Positions 42,785 to 51,950 of a DNA stretch of 52,908 nucleotides are shown here, piece by piece (the first letter of the stretch is position 1; each line of letters begins with the position of its first letter). The stretch covers positions 1 through 52,908 of the forward strand of contig NZ_MUBM01000041.1 in NCBI RefSeq assembly GCF_002154505.1, given 5' to 3'. The position numbers were made by a program, and so were the translations under genes. Source of the DNA: Streptomyces carpinensis (GTDB lineage Bacteria; Actinomycetota; Actinomycetes; Streptomycetales; Streptomycetaceae). Below the pieces are notes generated by a model. That model was given only the letters and a program-made list of their open reading frames with translations. It did no database searches and was not told the DNA's origin.

Positions 42785-45700
42785 CAGATTTCCTCTGTTT
42801 CCTTGGTGTGGCGGTCTCTGGTGGTGGAAGTCGGGCCGGCGGCCATTGCCTTGCCCGGGTCGAGGACTTGGGCCAGGTGCAGGCCGGGTCTCGTGTGATC
42901 GAGCTGGTCCACCTGCCTGGCGCACGAGAAGCCGTCGGTCAGCACCGCAACGTCGTGGTCGGTGGCCCTGAGCGCGGGGGCGAGTGCGTTCTCGGCGACC
43001 TGCATGCTCACGTCATAGTGGTCGGCTTCAAAGCCGAAGTTCCCGGCCACGCCGCAGCAGCCGTTCGCGTCGACGATGTCGCGCACGCCGGCCGCTTTGA
43101 GCGCCACCCTCTGGGCTGCGGCTCCGAAGACCGAGTACTCGTGGCAGTGCGTCTGGAGCACAGCCTGCTCCGGCGCCGACCTCGCCGGGGACGGCACCCA
43201 GCCCGCGGACGCCCGATCGGCGACGTGCGTGGCGAAGCTGCGCACGCGTGCTGCGACGCGCTTGGCCTGCTCCGTGTGGACCAGTTCGGGCAGATCCTTG
43301 CGGAGCGCGGCCGCGCAGCTCGGCTCGACGACGACGATCGGCCGGTCGGTGCCGTCGTCGAGCACGTTCGCGGCCTTGGAGAGCAGCCGCTTCGCGGTCC
43401 CGAGCTGGCCCGTGGAGATCCATGTCAGGCCGCAGCAGGCGTCGGCAGAGCATTCGACGGCGTTGCCGGCGTCCGCGAGGACGCGCGCCGCCGCACCGGC
43501 GACCTCGGGCCGGAAGCCACGCGTGAAGGTGTCCACGAACAGAACCACCGAGTCCTCTTCGACGGCCGCGCCCACGGCTCCGACGCCGGCGTCGGCTATC
43601 TCGCGCCGCCACTGCCCCGCGTCGGCGAACCGTGGAAGTGCGCGCTTCGTGGTGAGCCCGCCCGCAGCTGCAACGACCTTGCCCAACGGGGTCGCGAGGA
43701 CCGCGTTGACGATGCGGGAGAGGCGTCCTGTCAGTTTGAGCCACCGCGGGAGCCAGCCGAGTGAGAAGTGCGAGAGCGGGCGGATGCGGCCACGGTAGTA
43801 ATGGTTGAGGAACTCCGACTTGTACGTGGCCATGTCCACACCTGCCGGGCAGTCGGTCGAGCAGGCCTTGCACGCCAGGCACAGGTCCAGCACCTCCCGG
43901 ACCTCCTCGGACCGCCAGCCCTCCTCGACCGTGTGCGCTCCGCGGACCATGTCCTGCAGGACGCGGGCACGGCCTCGCGTCGAGTCCTTCTCGTCGTGCG
44001 TGGCGCGGTAGCTCGGGCACATCACCCCGCCGCTGTCGGCGCGGCACCGGCCCACGCCAATGCAGCCCTGGACGGCGTGGACCCACGGGTCCGTCCCGGC
44101 GGACGCCGCCGGATGCAGGTCGAAGCTCGTACGCCATTCGCGCTCCGGCACGCCCGCGAGGGCGAGGTGGGCGTCCATGGGGTCGGGATCCGTCATGGAG
44201 CCCGGATTCAGGATGCCTGCGGGGTCCCACAGACGACGGCACTCCGAGAAGGCGTTGATCATCTCGGGTGAGTACATGAGGGGCAGGAGCTCGGACCGCG
44301 CGCGGCCGTCGCCGTGCTCGCCGGACAGCGATCCGCCGTGCCGGACGACGAGTTCCGCGGCTCGGTGAGTGAACGCGCGGAAGACCTCGCGGCCGTCTTC
44401 GCTCCGCAGGTCGTAGGTGATGCGGATGTGCATGCAGCCGGCACCGAAATGCCCGTACATGACCCCGGTGAGCTTGTACTCGGCCAGGAGTTCGCGGAGG
44501 TCCGCCAGGTAGTCGGCGAGCCGCTCGGGCGCGACCGCCGAGTCCTCCCAGCCTGGCCACGACTCTCCGCCGGACGCGAGACGGGAGGACAGCCCGGCGC
44601 CGTCTTCTCGGACGCGCCAGAGGGAAGCGCGTTCCGCCGGGTCCGCGGCCGCACGGCCTTGCACGAGCCGCCCGTTCTCCGCCAACCGCGCGAGCAGCCG
44701 GTCCGCCTGAGCGCGCACTGACCTCGGGTCGTCGCCGTCGAGGTCCACGAAGAGCCACGCCCGCCCATCGGGCAGGCCCAAGACGGAATCGGGTCCGCGC
44801 CGATGCCGCATGGTCGCGACGATGGCCTCGTCGGTGCCCTCGACGGCAGCCGGCGAGAACTCGAGGATCGCCGGGATGTCGCGGGCGGCGGCCACGACGT
44901 CCTCGTAGCCGAGGCAGACGAGCAGCGCGGCCGCCGGCTTCGGCACGAGCTTCATACGGGCGCCGACGACCAGGGCCAGTGTCCCCTCGGAGCCAACGAC
45001 GGCGCGGGCGATGTTGAACTTCCTTTCCGGCAGGAGATTTTCGAGGTGGTAGCCGGAGACCTGCCGGGGAATGCGGCCGAGCTCGAGACGCAGAGGGCTC
45101 AGGTTGTCCTGTGCGAGCCGATCCAGCGACACCGTGAGGGCCTGCGCTCGGGCGACTGAGAACGAGTCGGCGGGATCGGTGGCCCGCAGTCCTGTCTCGG
45201 TCGCGGTCAGCCGCGCGCCGTCGGACGTTACGAGGTCGAGCTCAGCCACGTGGTCGGAGGTGCGGCCGTAGCGCACGGAGTGGTTTCCGCATGCGTCGTT
45301 GCCGATCGCTCCACCGACCGTGGCGCGGTTCTTGGACGAAGGGTCGGGCGCGAACGTGCAGCGGCCCCCGGTGGCACGTTCCACCTCGCGCGACAGCGTC
45401 GCGAGGACGACGCCGGGTTCCACGTCGACCGTCCGGGCGTCCTCGTCGATGGCGAGGACATGATCCATGTGCCTTGAGAAGTCCAGGACGAGCCCCGGGC
45501 CGACGGCATTGCCGGCCATGGACGTTCCACCGCCCCGGGCGGTGATCGCGGTGCCGCTCGCCCGGCACGCCGCGACAGCGGCCACGACGTCGTCGACGGT
45601 GCGGGGGAACGCGACCGCGACTGGTTCGACTCGGTAGTTGGAGGCGTCGTAGGAATACTCGGAACGCCGCCGCGGGGACGCGTCCACCGGCACCCCTGCC

Positions 45701-45840
45701 GCCGTGAGCTTCCGGAGCAACGCCGTCGCCCGCTCCCGCGCCTCCATGACGGCACCGTCATCGGCGTCCGCCCCGTCGACGAGGATGCCTTGTCGCGGCA
45801 GTTCTGATTCAGGCAACGGACGGCCTGTGGAATCGGTCAT
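42784..45840 (-). CDS. FAD-linked oxidase with Fe-S domain (D-2-hydroxyacid dehydrogenase, YdiJ type)
   Basis: In this 1018-aa protein, residues about 60-290 form the FAD-binding domain (ARGGGTSMAGNAVGPGLVLD, NRATVGGAIGNDACGNHS). About 300-545 is the FAD-oxidase C-terminal domain (GHFGAGCMHIRITYDL, SGEHGDGRARSELLP). About 600-690 holds cysteine motifs for [4Fe-4S] (CLACKACSTDCPAGVD), and a heterodisulfide-type CCG domain ends the chain (CHEYSVFG, ANGCCGVAGNFGFE). The family oxidises D-lactate or D-2-hydroxyglutarate into the respiratory chain. Here it lies between a cupin and an ALDH; the hydroxyacid is unknown. Confidence 0.88.
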   Translation of the reverse strand: MTDSTGRPLPESELPRQGILVDGADADDGAVMEARERATALLRKLTAAGVPVDASPRRRSEYSYDASNYRVEPVAVAFPRTVDDVVAAVAACRASGTAITARGGGTSMAGNAVGPGLVLDFSRHMDHVLAIDEDARTVDVEPGVVLATLSREVERATGGRCTFAPDPSSKNRATVGGAIGNDACGNHSVRYGRTSDHVAELDLVTSDGARLTATETGLRATDPADSFSVARAQALTVSLDRLAQDNLSPLRLELGRIPRQVSGYHLENLLPERKFNIARAVVGSEGTLALVVGARMKLVPKPAAALLVCLGYEDVVAAARDIPAILEFSPAAVEGTDEAIVATMRHRRGPDSVLGLPDGRAWLFVDLDGDDPRSVRAQADRLLARLAENGRLVQGRAAADPAERASLWRVREDGAGLSSRLASGGESWPGWEDSAVAPERLADYLADLRELLAEYKLTGVMYGHFGAGCMHIRITYDLRSEDGREVFRAFTHRAAELVVRHGGSLSGEHGDGRARSELLPLMYSPEMINAFSECRRLWDPAGILNPGSMTDPDPMDAHLALAGVPEREWRTSFDLHPAASAGTDPWVHAVQGCIGVGRCRADSGGVMCPSYRATHDEKDSTRGRARVLQDMVRGAHTVEEGWRSEEVREVLDLCLACKACSTDCPAGVDMATYKSEFLNHYYRGRIRPLSHFSLGWLPRWLKLTGRLSRIVNAVLATPLGKVVAAAGGLTTKRALPRFADAGQWRREIADAGVGAVGAAVEEDSVVLFVDTFTRGFRPEVAGAAARVLADAGNAVECSADACCGLTWISTGQLGTAKRLLSKAANVLDDGTDRPIVVVEPSCAAALRKDLPELVHTEQAKRVAARVRSFATHVADRASAGWVPSPARSAPEQAVLQTHCHEYSVFGAAAQRVALKAAGVRDIVDANGCCGVAGNFGFEADHYDVSMQVAENALAPALRATDHDVAVLTDGFSCARQVDQLDHTRPGLHLAQVLDPGKAMAAGPTSTTRDRHTKETEEI

Positions 45841-45879
45841 GGGCACGAGCTCTTTCTAGGGAAGGCAGGCAGCAGCCGG

Positions 45880-45916
45880 TGCGCACCACGGGGCCGTATG
45901 GGCCCCGTGGTGCGCA
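45880..45916. terminator. 16-bp perfect stem between cupin and oxidase genes
   Basis: Bases 45880-45895 (TGCGCACCACGGGGCC) pair fully with 45901-45916 around a 5-nt loop. It sits between the cupin stop and the oxidase start on the same strand. It may attenuate read-through and set a different ratio of cupin to downstream enzymes. Confidence 0.75.
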
Positions 45917-45924
45917 GTGCCGGT

Positions 45925-46761
45925 TCAGAACGTGTGCAGCACCACACGCAGGAATTCGGTCGGTTCGACGGCCTCGACCGGCACCGGCCCCTCATTGGCG
46001 AGGAATTCGTACCCGGTCTCGGGGCCGTATTCCTCACCGCCTGCCGACACCCTGCCGTTGATCTGGAACAGGATCTCGATGGACGGGAACTGCCCCGCCT
46101 GGTACACCGCGCCGCTGTCCAGACGCAGGAACCCGATCCTCAGGTCGCGTTCCGTGAAGCTGCCCAGCCACTTCTCACAGACGCCCGAGTCGTCCTTCTG
46201 CCAGTCGTAGGCCTCCGGGTTCATCGCGATGACATCGGTGTACCGCGGAGTCGCGAACTCGAGCTTGCCGCCTGTGGCGTGCTCGAAGATCGCCTCCGAA
46301 CCGTCCTTGGTCTGGGAAACACCGTTGGCGTCCGTGTAGTGGTACAGGCCCTTCTTGAACTCACCAGCCTTGGCCAGCTCGGCGTTCACCGCCTCACGCT
46401 GGGCGACGCTCAGGTACCCGGCGCCGCTCGCGCCACCGCACTGCAGGACCATGGTCCGAAGTCCCTCGGGGCGCTCCTGGGGGCCGTAGTGGACGCTCTC
46501 GGGGAAGTACCCCACCCACCCTTCCTCCAGCACGTCGTTCTCGGTGTAGGGCAGCCGGCCTTTGATGACGTAGCGGATCTGGTCGAAGTTGTGCCGGTGA
46601 CGAGGGGTCCGCCAACCACCGCCACCCGTGAGACCCATGTTGAGGTCGTAGTTGTTGGGCGAGCCGTCTTCGCCGACCAGCAGATGTTTCTGGTCGAGCG
46701 TTCCCTCACGCATGGTTCCGACTCGTTCGCTGTCGGTGTCGGATGCCTTGCTTACACGCAT
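45925..46761 (-). CDS. Cupin-domain protein, putative metal-dependent enzyme
   Basis: In this 278-aa protein the first cupin motif reads RHRHNFDQIRYVIKGRL (HxH then Gln in place of Glu) and the second VGYFPESVHYGPQE. A second, weaker cupin half follows (about 205-275: YQAGQFPSIEILFQINGRV). The histidine set could bind Fe or another metal, as in cupin dioxygenases or isomerases, but I cannot name the reaction. AAGGAG precedes ATG 46761. It is first in a leftward unit and divergent from the SDR operon under a shared IclR-type operator. Confidence 0.75.
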   Translation of the reverse strand: MRVSKASDTDSERVGTMREGTLDQKHLLVGEDGSPNNYDLNMGLTGGGGWRTPRHRHNFDQIRYVIKGRLPYTENDVLEEGWVGYFPESVHYGPQERPEGLRTMVLQCGGASGAGYLSVAQREAVNAELAKAGEFKKGLYHYTDANGVSQTKDGSEAIFEHATGGKLEFATPRYTDVIAMNPEAYDWQKDDSGVCEKWLGSFTERDLRIGFLRLDSGAVYQAGQFPSIEILFQINGRVSAGGEEYGPETGYEFLANEGPVPVEAVEPTEFLRVVLHTF

Positions 46762-47088
46762 CTCTGCTCCTTCACACAATCGCTGTCATCCCGCGGCGAG
46801 AGCCGATGGACTGTGGCGTCCGGCCCGCCCGCAGGCGTCCTGCGTCGACGCAGACGCCGACCGCTGCCATTGACGATATCCCATAATGCGGGATACTGTT
46901 CAAGTGTTAGCAGGGACCGCCTCCCGTTGCCCCAGGGATGACGCGCAAGGGTCCGAAACGACCCCCGCATCCGCCCGCGGTGATTGGAGAGGGCCAGGTG
47001 AGGCGCGAGTGCAGGCGACCACGACAGCGCTGCCCGTCCACCCACTGCCTGCACGCCCACCACGAAGCGCGATGCACGAGGACCGACG
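46762..47088. promoter_or_regulatory. Divergent cupin/SDR promoter with IclR-type operator
   Basis: Rightward: TTGACG (46870-46875), 18 bases, TACTGT (46894-46899). Leftward: TTGAAC (46903-46898), 19 bases, TATCGT (46878-46873). Both overlap the palindrome ATATCCC (46876-46882) / GGGATAC (46890-46896). The rightward transcript would have a leader of about 180 bases in which I see no gene. The layout copies the iclR promoter, so one repressor could close both directions. Confidence 0.7.
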
Positions 47089-47907
47089 ATGACGACGACA
47101 CCCCTGACTCACATCCCGCATGACTCCGGCGTGCCGGCGTCGGCACGGGACTTCAGCGTCGAAGGGCGGGTGGTCATCGTCACCGGCGCCGCCCAAGGCA
47201 TCGGCCGCGAACTGGCGCGCCAGTTCGCCGCGGCGGGAGCCGTTGCCGTGGTCGCCGACCTCGACATCGACAAGGCGGACACGGTCGTCAAGGAGATTCA
47301 GGACGCCGGTGGAGTCGGTCTGGCCGTCAGGGTGAACGTGGCCGACGAGTCGTCCGTCATGGCGATGGTCGACTCCGTCATCGAGCACTGGGGTCGGGTC
47401 GATGTCCTGATCAACAACGCGTCGATCTTCGCGACCATCGAGAAGGGTCCGTTCGACGAGATCCCGCTGGAGCAGTGGGAGCAGGTGCTGAAGGTCAACG
47501 TCACCGGCAGCTACCTGTGCGTGCGGGCGGTGGCGTCCCACATGCGCGCGGCGGGCTTCGGCCGCATCATCAACGTCTCCTCCGACGCGGTGACCCGCGG
47601 CGTCGGCAACTACCTCCACTACGTCACCTCCAAGGCCGCAGTGATCGGCATGACCAACTCTCTGGCGCGCGAGCTGGGCAGCCACGGGATCACCGTCAAC
47701 TGCGTGCGGCCCGGCATGGTCACCACGGAAGTCGAGCGCGACCAGCCCGCCGAGGCCCGTGCACGCGCGGCGTCGCTGCAGTGCATCCCGCGAAACATGG
47801 TCCCTACCGACCTGGTCGGAATCATGCTCTTCCTGGCCACACCGGCGTCCGCGTTCATCACCGGCCAGACCATCGCCTGCGACGGCGGCTACACCCACAG
47901 CAGTTGA
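47089..47907 (+). CDS. Short-chain dehydrogenase/reductase
   Basis: The 272-aa classical SDR has TGAAQGIG (cofactor loop), NNAS, catalytic Ser in NVSSDAV and YVTSK (Tyr/Lys), and ends with a typical GQTIACDGGYTHS. An Asp after the second strand (VVADLDI) suggests NAD(H). GAGGA precedes ATG. It is first of four rightward genes with ALDH, aldolase and ApbA-like. It probably oxidises a secondary alcohol of the pathway. Confidence 0.9.
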   Translation: MTTTPLTHIPHDSGVPASARDFSVEGRVVIVTGAAQGIGRELARQFAAAGAVAVVADLDIDKADTVVKEIQDAGGVGLAVRVNVADESSVMAMVDSVIEHWGRVDVLINNASIFATIEKGPFDEIPLEQWEQVLKVNVTGSYLCVRAVASHMRAAGFGRIINVSSDAVTRGVGNYLHYVTSKAAVIGMTNSLARELGSHGITVNCVRPGMVTTEVERDQPAEARARAASLQCIPRNMVPTDLVGIMLFLATPASAFITGQTIACDGGYTHSS

Positions 47908-47947
47908 TACACCCGACAAGCCACAGCAGTCTGAGGAGACCTCGCAC

Positions 47948-49399
47948 ATGAGGCAGTACCCGCACCTCTACATCGACGGTCGATGGACTGACCCGATCGA
48001 GCCGCACGAACTGGAGCTCGTGGACCCCACCCGCGAGGAGCCCTTCGCCCGGGTGGCTCTGGGGAGCGCTGCGGATGCGGACCGCGCGGTCGCTGCGGCC
48101 CGACACGCCTTCGAAAGCTTCTCCACCACATCGGTCGACGACCGGATCGCGTTGATCGACCGCGTCATCGACGTGTACGAGTCGCACATCGACGACTTCT
48201 CCGAACTGATTGCGCGCGAGGTCGGCATTCCCATCAGCAACCGCGCTCAGGTCACGGGCCCGGCCGAACACATGAGGGTGGCCCGCGAGATCCTGCGCGA
48301 GTACCCCTTCGAGTCGCGTATGGGCAGCGCCATCGTCCGGCGCGAGCCGATCGGCGTCTGTGCGCTGATCTCACCGTGGAACTGGCCGGTCCAGACAGGC
48401 GTGATCAAGGTCATCTATGCTCTGGCCGCCGGGTGCACGGTGGTCGCCAAGCCCAGTCTCAACTCCGCTGCGAGCGGCGCGCTCCTGGCCCAGGTGCTGC
48501 ACGAGGCCGAAGTGCCACCCGGCGTGTTCAACCTGGTCAATGGCAGGGGCCGCGAGGTGGGCGACGCACTGTCCCACCACCCGAACGTGGACATGATCTC
48601 CTTCACCGGGTCCACCGCCGCCGGCAAGCAGGTAGGGGCCGCCGCGGCAGGTACCGTGAAGCGTGTCTGCCTCGAACTGGGCGGAAAGTCGGCCAACATC
48701 GTGCTGCCCGACGCCGACCTCGAACGGGCCGCGCGCTGGAACATCCAGCGCTGCTTCTTCAATGCAGGCCAGTCCTGCCATGCCCCCAGCCGCATGCTGG
48801 TGCACGAGAGCCAGGTGGATCAGGTGGTGCCCTTCCTGGCCGACGAGGCACGCCGCTATCGCCTGGGTGACCCGCTGAACATAGCGACGACGATGGGTCC
48901 GGTCGTCAGCGCCGCCCAATTCAAATCGATCAGAGATCACATCCAGAGCGGTGTCGAACAGGGTGGCCAGCTCGTCACCGGTGGCCTCGAGCGCCCCGAC
49001 GGTCTCGACCACGGCTATTTCGTACAGCCCACGGTGTTCACCGGAGTCACACCCGACATGACGATCGCCCGGGAAGAGGTCTTCGGCCCCGTCCTGGCCG
49101 TCCTGCCTTACCACGACGAGGACGAAGCCCTACACATCGCCAACGATTCCCCCTACGGTCTCGGAGGCTATGTCTTCGGTGGCGATCGGACGCATGCCCG
49201 CCGCGTGGCGAGCGGGCTGCGCGCCGGACGCATCAGCTTCAATGGCGCGCCCACGGACTCGTACACCCCCATGGGGGGTTACAAGCAGTCAGGCATCGGC
49301 CGCTCGATGGGCAGGTTCGGGCTCGAAGAATATCTCGAAGTCAAATCCGTCTACGGATTCGAGGACGAGGCGCAGGCACTGCCGACTCTGTTCGGCTGA
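47948..49399 (+). CDS. Aldehyde dehydrogenase
   Basis: The 483-aa ALDH has SPWNWPVQTGVIKV, FTGSTAAGKQV, LELGGKSANIV and nucleophile in NAGQSCHAPSR. GAGGAG lies upstream of ATG 47948, 40 bp after the SDR. It is the third ALDH of the right-hand system, which suggests several distinct aldehyde intermediates, one perhaps formed by the aldolase that follows. Confidence 0.9.
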   Translation: MRQYPHLYIDGRWTDPIEPHELELVDPTREEPFARVALGSAADADRAVAAARHAFESFSTTSVDDRIALIDRVIDVYESHIDDFSELIAREVGIPISNRAQVTGPAEHMRVAREILREYPFESRMGSAIVRREPIGVCALISPWNWPVQTGVIKVIYALAAGCTVVAKPSLNSAASGALLAQVLHEAEVPPGVFNLVNGRGREVGDALSHHPNVDMISFTGSTAAGKQVGAAAAGTVKRVCLELGGKSANIVLPDADLERAARWNIQRCFFNAGQSCHAPSRMLVHESQVDQVVPFLADEARRYRLGDPLNIATTMGPVVSAAQFKSIRDHIQSGVEQGGQLVTGGLERPDGLDHGYFVQPTVFTGVTPDMTIAREEVFGPVLAVLPYHDEDEALHIANDSPYGLGGYVFGGDRTHARRVASGLRAGRISFNGAPTDSYTPMGGYKQSGIGRSMGRFGLEEYLEVKSVYGFEDEAQALPTLFG

Positions 49400-49430
49400 G
49401 ACACCCGAGTCGATCAGGAGCCCTCAGAAC

Positions 49431-50237
49431 ATGAACCCTCAGAACATGAGCAGCGAACCCACCCCGCTGCTGCGCAACCCCGTCAAGGAGAAACTGTCCA
49501 GGGGCGAGCCTGTGTACTCGATGACCGTCCGTCTCGTACGGACCGTCGACATCGCGTCCATCGCCCACACGGCAGGTTTCGACTCCGTCTACATCGACAT
49601 GGAGCACAGCAGCTTCCCCCTGGAGGCCGCGGGGCAGATCTGCATGGCCTGCACTCATCTGGGTGTCACGCCCCTCGTGCGCGTCCCCGGCCTGGATCCG
49701 TTCTTCATCGCCAGGGTCATGGACGCCGGCGCCATGGGGATCGTCGTGCCCGGCGTGCAGTCCGCCGACGAAGCCCGCGCCGCGGTTCGCGCCGTGAAGC
49801 ATGCACCCTTGGGTGAACGCTCCCTGGCGGGTGCGGCGCCCCAACTGCACTACCGGTCCCTCCCCGCCGACCAGACCGTCCGTGAGCTCGACCAGGCCTC
49901 CATGGTGGTGGCGATGATCGAATCCCGGGCCGGTCTGGATGCGGCGGACGCCATCGCCGCCGTGGATGGAGTGGACATCCTCCTCGTGGGTGCGAGCGAC
50001 CTCAGCGGTGAACTGGGCTTCGCGGGGCAAGTGGACAACCCCGAAGTCCACAAGGCGTTTCTTCACGTCATCGATGTTTGCCAGGCACACGGCAAGACCG
50101 TTGGCATTGGCGGACTGGGTGGGCGGCCGGATCTCATCCGCCAATATCTGGAGCTCGGTGCCGGCTACGTCTCCACCGGCAACGACATCTCATTCCTCAG
50201 CGCCGCCGCGGCACAGAAGCGCCGGCAGTTCGTCTGA
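49431..50237 (+). CDS. HpaI/HpcH-family class II aldolase
   Basis: The 268-aa TIM-barrel protein has VYIDMEHSSFPLE, TPLVRVPGLDPFFIARVMDA, VPGVQSADEARAAVRA, and the metal pair Glu in MIESRAGLDA and Asp in LVGASDLSGELG. The family splits 4-hydroxy-2-oxoacids into pyruvate and an aldehyde. The ATG at 49431 is inside a tandem 15-base repeat that also offers ATG 49446. The ALDH just before it would oxidise the released aldehyde. Confidence 0.9.
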   Translation: MNPQNMSSEPTPLLRNPVKEKLSRGEPVYSMTVRLVRTVDIASIAHTAGFDSVYIDMEHSSFPLEAAGQICMACTHLGVTPLVRVPGLDPFFIARVMDAGAMGIVVPGVQSADEARAAVRAVKHAPLGERSLAGAAPQLHYRSLPADQTVRELDQASMVVAMIESRAGLDAADAIAAVDGVDILLVGASDLSGELGFAGQVDNPEVHKAFLHVIDVCQAHGKTVGIGGLGGRPDLIRQYLELGAGYVSTGNDISFLSAAAAQKRRQFV

Positions 50238-50265
50238 TCGACATGTCTTGGAACAGGAAGCGCAC

Positions 50266-51252
50266 ATGAAGATCTGCGTGTACGGCGCAGGAGCCGTGGG
50301 CGGGCACATCGCCGGACGCCTCGCGGCAGCCCAGGCCGAGGTCTCGCTGATCGCTCGCGGTCAGCAGCTGGCCGCCATTCGACAGCACGGGCTGCGGGTG
50401 GAAACCCGTGACGGAGAGCTGGTTTCGCACCCGGCTGCCACAGACCGGCCCGGCGACCTGGGGCCTCAGGACATCGTCATCGTCGCGGTCAAGGCCCCCG
50501 CCCTGCCGGCCATCGCCGAGCACATCGGTTCTCTGCTCCACCACGACAGCCTGGTGCTGTTCGTCGTGAACGGCATTCCGTGGTGGTACTTCCACTCCCA
50601 CGGCGGGGACTTGGACGGCACCCACCTTGAACGGCTGGACCCGGGACGGGTGTTGTGGGACCACGTCGGTCCGGACCGCACCGTGGGTGCCGTGGCCTAC
50701 ACCGCTTGCAGCGTGACCGGACCCGGGGTGATCCTCGCCGAGAATCCACGGAACCGCCTGGTCCTCGGACGCCCCGACGGCCGACCCGACGGGAGGCTCG
50801 ACACCCTGGCATCGCTCCTCAACGCGAGTGGCCTGGAGGTCACCGTCACACCGAAGATCCGTGACGCAATCTGGGCCAAGCTGCTGATGAACCTGATCGG
50901 GGGCTCGCTGGCCGTCCTCAGCGCCTCGCCCATGAAGGACGTCCTCGACAAGCCCGCCGTCGCCGGCACCGCCAAGGCGATGGCGACGGAGGGCGCCGCC
51001 ATCGCCCACTCCCTGGGCTGCGATCCGGGCGATCCCTACGAGGGCTTGGGCAAGCTGGCGAAGTCCAGCCACCTCCAGAGCATCGCGCAGGACCTGCGGG
51101 CGGGCCGGGCCATGGAGATCGACGCCATGTTCCGTGTACCCCTCGACCTGGCGGAACGGATGCAGGTCCCGACCCCCAACCTCGACCTGGTGATCGAACT
51201 GGCCACCCAGCGGGCCCGTGCCGCGGGCCAGTATCAAGACACCCGTGGGTAG
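50266..51252 (+). CDS. Ketopantoate reductase-like (ApbA/PanE) 2-oxoacid reductase
   Basis: The 328-aa protein has the NADP loop YGAGAVGGHIAGRL at the N-terminus, VAVKAPALPAI, and the C-terminal helical domain with the catalytic Lys region DAIWAKLLMNL. Family members reduce ketopantoate and related 2-oxoacids. No pantothenate genes are nearby, and it closes the SDR-ALDH-aldolase operon. So a role on a branched 2-oxo or 2-hydroxyacid intermediate is more likely than vitamin synthesis. Confidence 0.87.
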   Translation: MKICVYGAGAVGGHIAGRLAAAQAEVSLIARGQQLAAIRQHGLRVETRDGELVSHPAATDRPGDLGPQDIVIVAVKAPALPAIAEHIGSLLHHDSLVLFVVNGIPWWYFHSHGGDLDGTHLERLDPGRVLWDHVGPDRTVGAVAYTACSVTGPGVILAENPRNRLVLGRPDGRPDGRLDTLASLLNASGLEVTVTPKIRDAIWAKLLMNLIGGSLAVLSASPMKDVLDKPAVAGTAKAMATEGAAIAHSLGCDPGDPYEGLGKLAKSSHLQSIAQDLRAGRAMEIDAMFRVPLDLAERMQVPTPNLDLVIELATQRARAAGQYQDTRG

Positions 51253-51479
51253 TGATGTAGCCGGGACAAGGGTTGTCGCGTACGGACTGATCCCCCGCCA
51301 CGCCGTCCTGGCGGCGGATCTCGCCGACTCCAGCGGCCAGCGGGCCCAGTACCAGGGCGGCCAGGGAGGGTGCCGGAGTACGTCGCTCCCTGATCACAGT
51401 GCCTCTACAGGCCCGCGGGGTAGTGCTCGGGGCTCGGCTGCGGCTAGGTCTGGCTTATCGCAGCAGCATGGGAGGCGGG
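51253..51479. other. Short gap before lysR
   Basis: No gene is assigned. A minus-strand frame (about 51397-51280) reads TPAPSLAALVLGPLAAGVGE, faintly like a transporter helix divergent from lysR, but it ends quickly. Confidence 0.35.
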
Positions 51480-51950
51480 ATGGACGCCCGACAACTGCAC
51501 TATTTCCTCGCCATCGTCGAGCACGGCGGCTTCAGCAAAGCGGCCGCCGCGCTCCACGTGGCGCAGCCGTCGTTGTCGCAGGCGATGGCCAATCTGGAGG
51601 CCGACCTCGGGGTGTCACTCTTCCATCGCGTGGGCCGCGGAGTAGTCCTCAGCAAGGCGGGCGCTGAACTTCTCGAACCGAGCCGCCGGGCGCTGCGAGA
51701 CCTGGACGCGGTGCGCGACAGGGCCACCGCGCTCGCCGGGCTGGGAGGGGGAACGGTCGACGTGGCCGCCATGCCGTCACCGGGCATCGAACCCCTCACC
51801 ACGTTGATCCACCATTTCACCCGGTTGCACCCGTCCGTCACGGTCGCCACCCGAGCGGCGTTCACCCCCGAGGAGACCCTAGACCTGGTCCGCAGCGGTG
51901 CCTGCGAACTGGGGCTGTTTGAGGTTCCCCCGGTGCACGGGAGTGGATGA
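51480..51950 (+). pseudogene. LysR-family regulator, truncated by an insertion
   Basis: About 156 codons remain: a LysR HTH (QLHYFLAIVEHGGFSKAAAA, AQPSLSQAMANLEADLG) and the first part of the effector domain (AAMPSPGIEPLTTLIHHFTR, ACELGLFEVPP). A stop appears at 51948 where IS630-related sequence begins. Normal LysR proteins are near 300 residues. It may have controlled the SDR-aldolase operon before truncation. Confidence 0.85.

Noticed and set aside
43028..44758. 576-codon frame overlapping the FAD/Fe-S oxidase
   Set aside because: It is the same strand in another phase, with extreme Arg content; the oxidase frame carries all motifs.
50266..51252. ApbA-like gene as panE of pantothenate synthesis
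   Set aside because: No other pantothenate gene is nearby and the gene closes a catabolic operon, so a vitamin role is not supported.
51280..51397. Divergent transporter N-terminus opposite lysR
   Set aside because: Only one hydrophobic stretch, then no continuation; too short to support.
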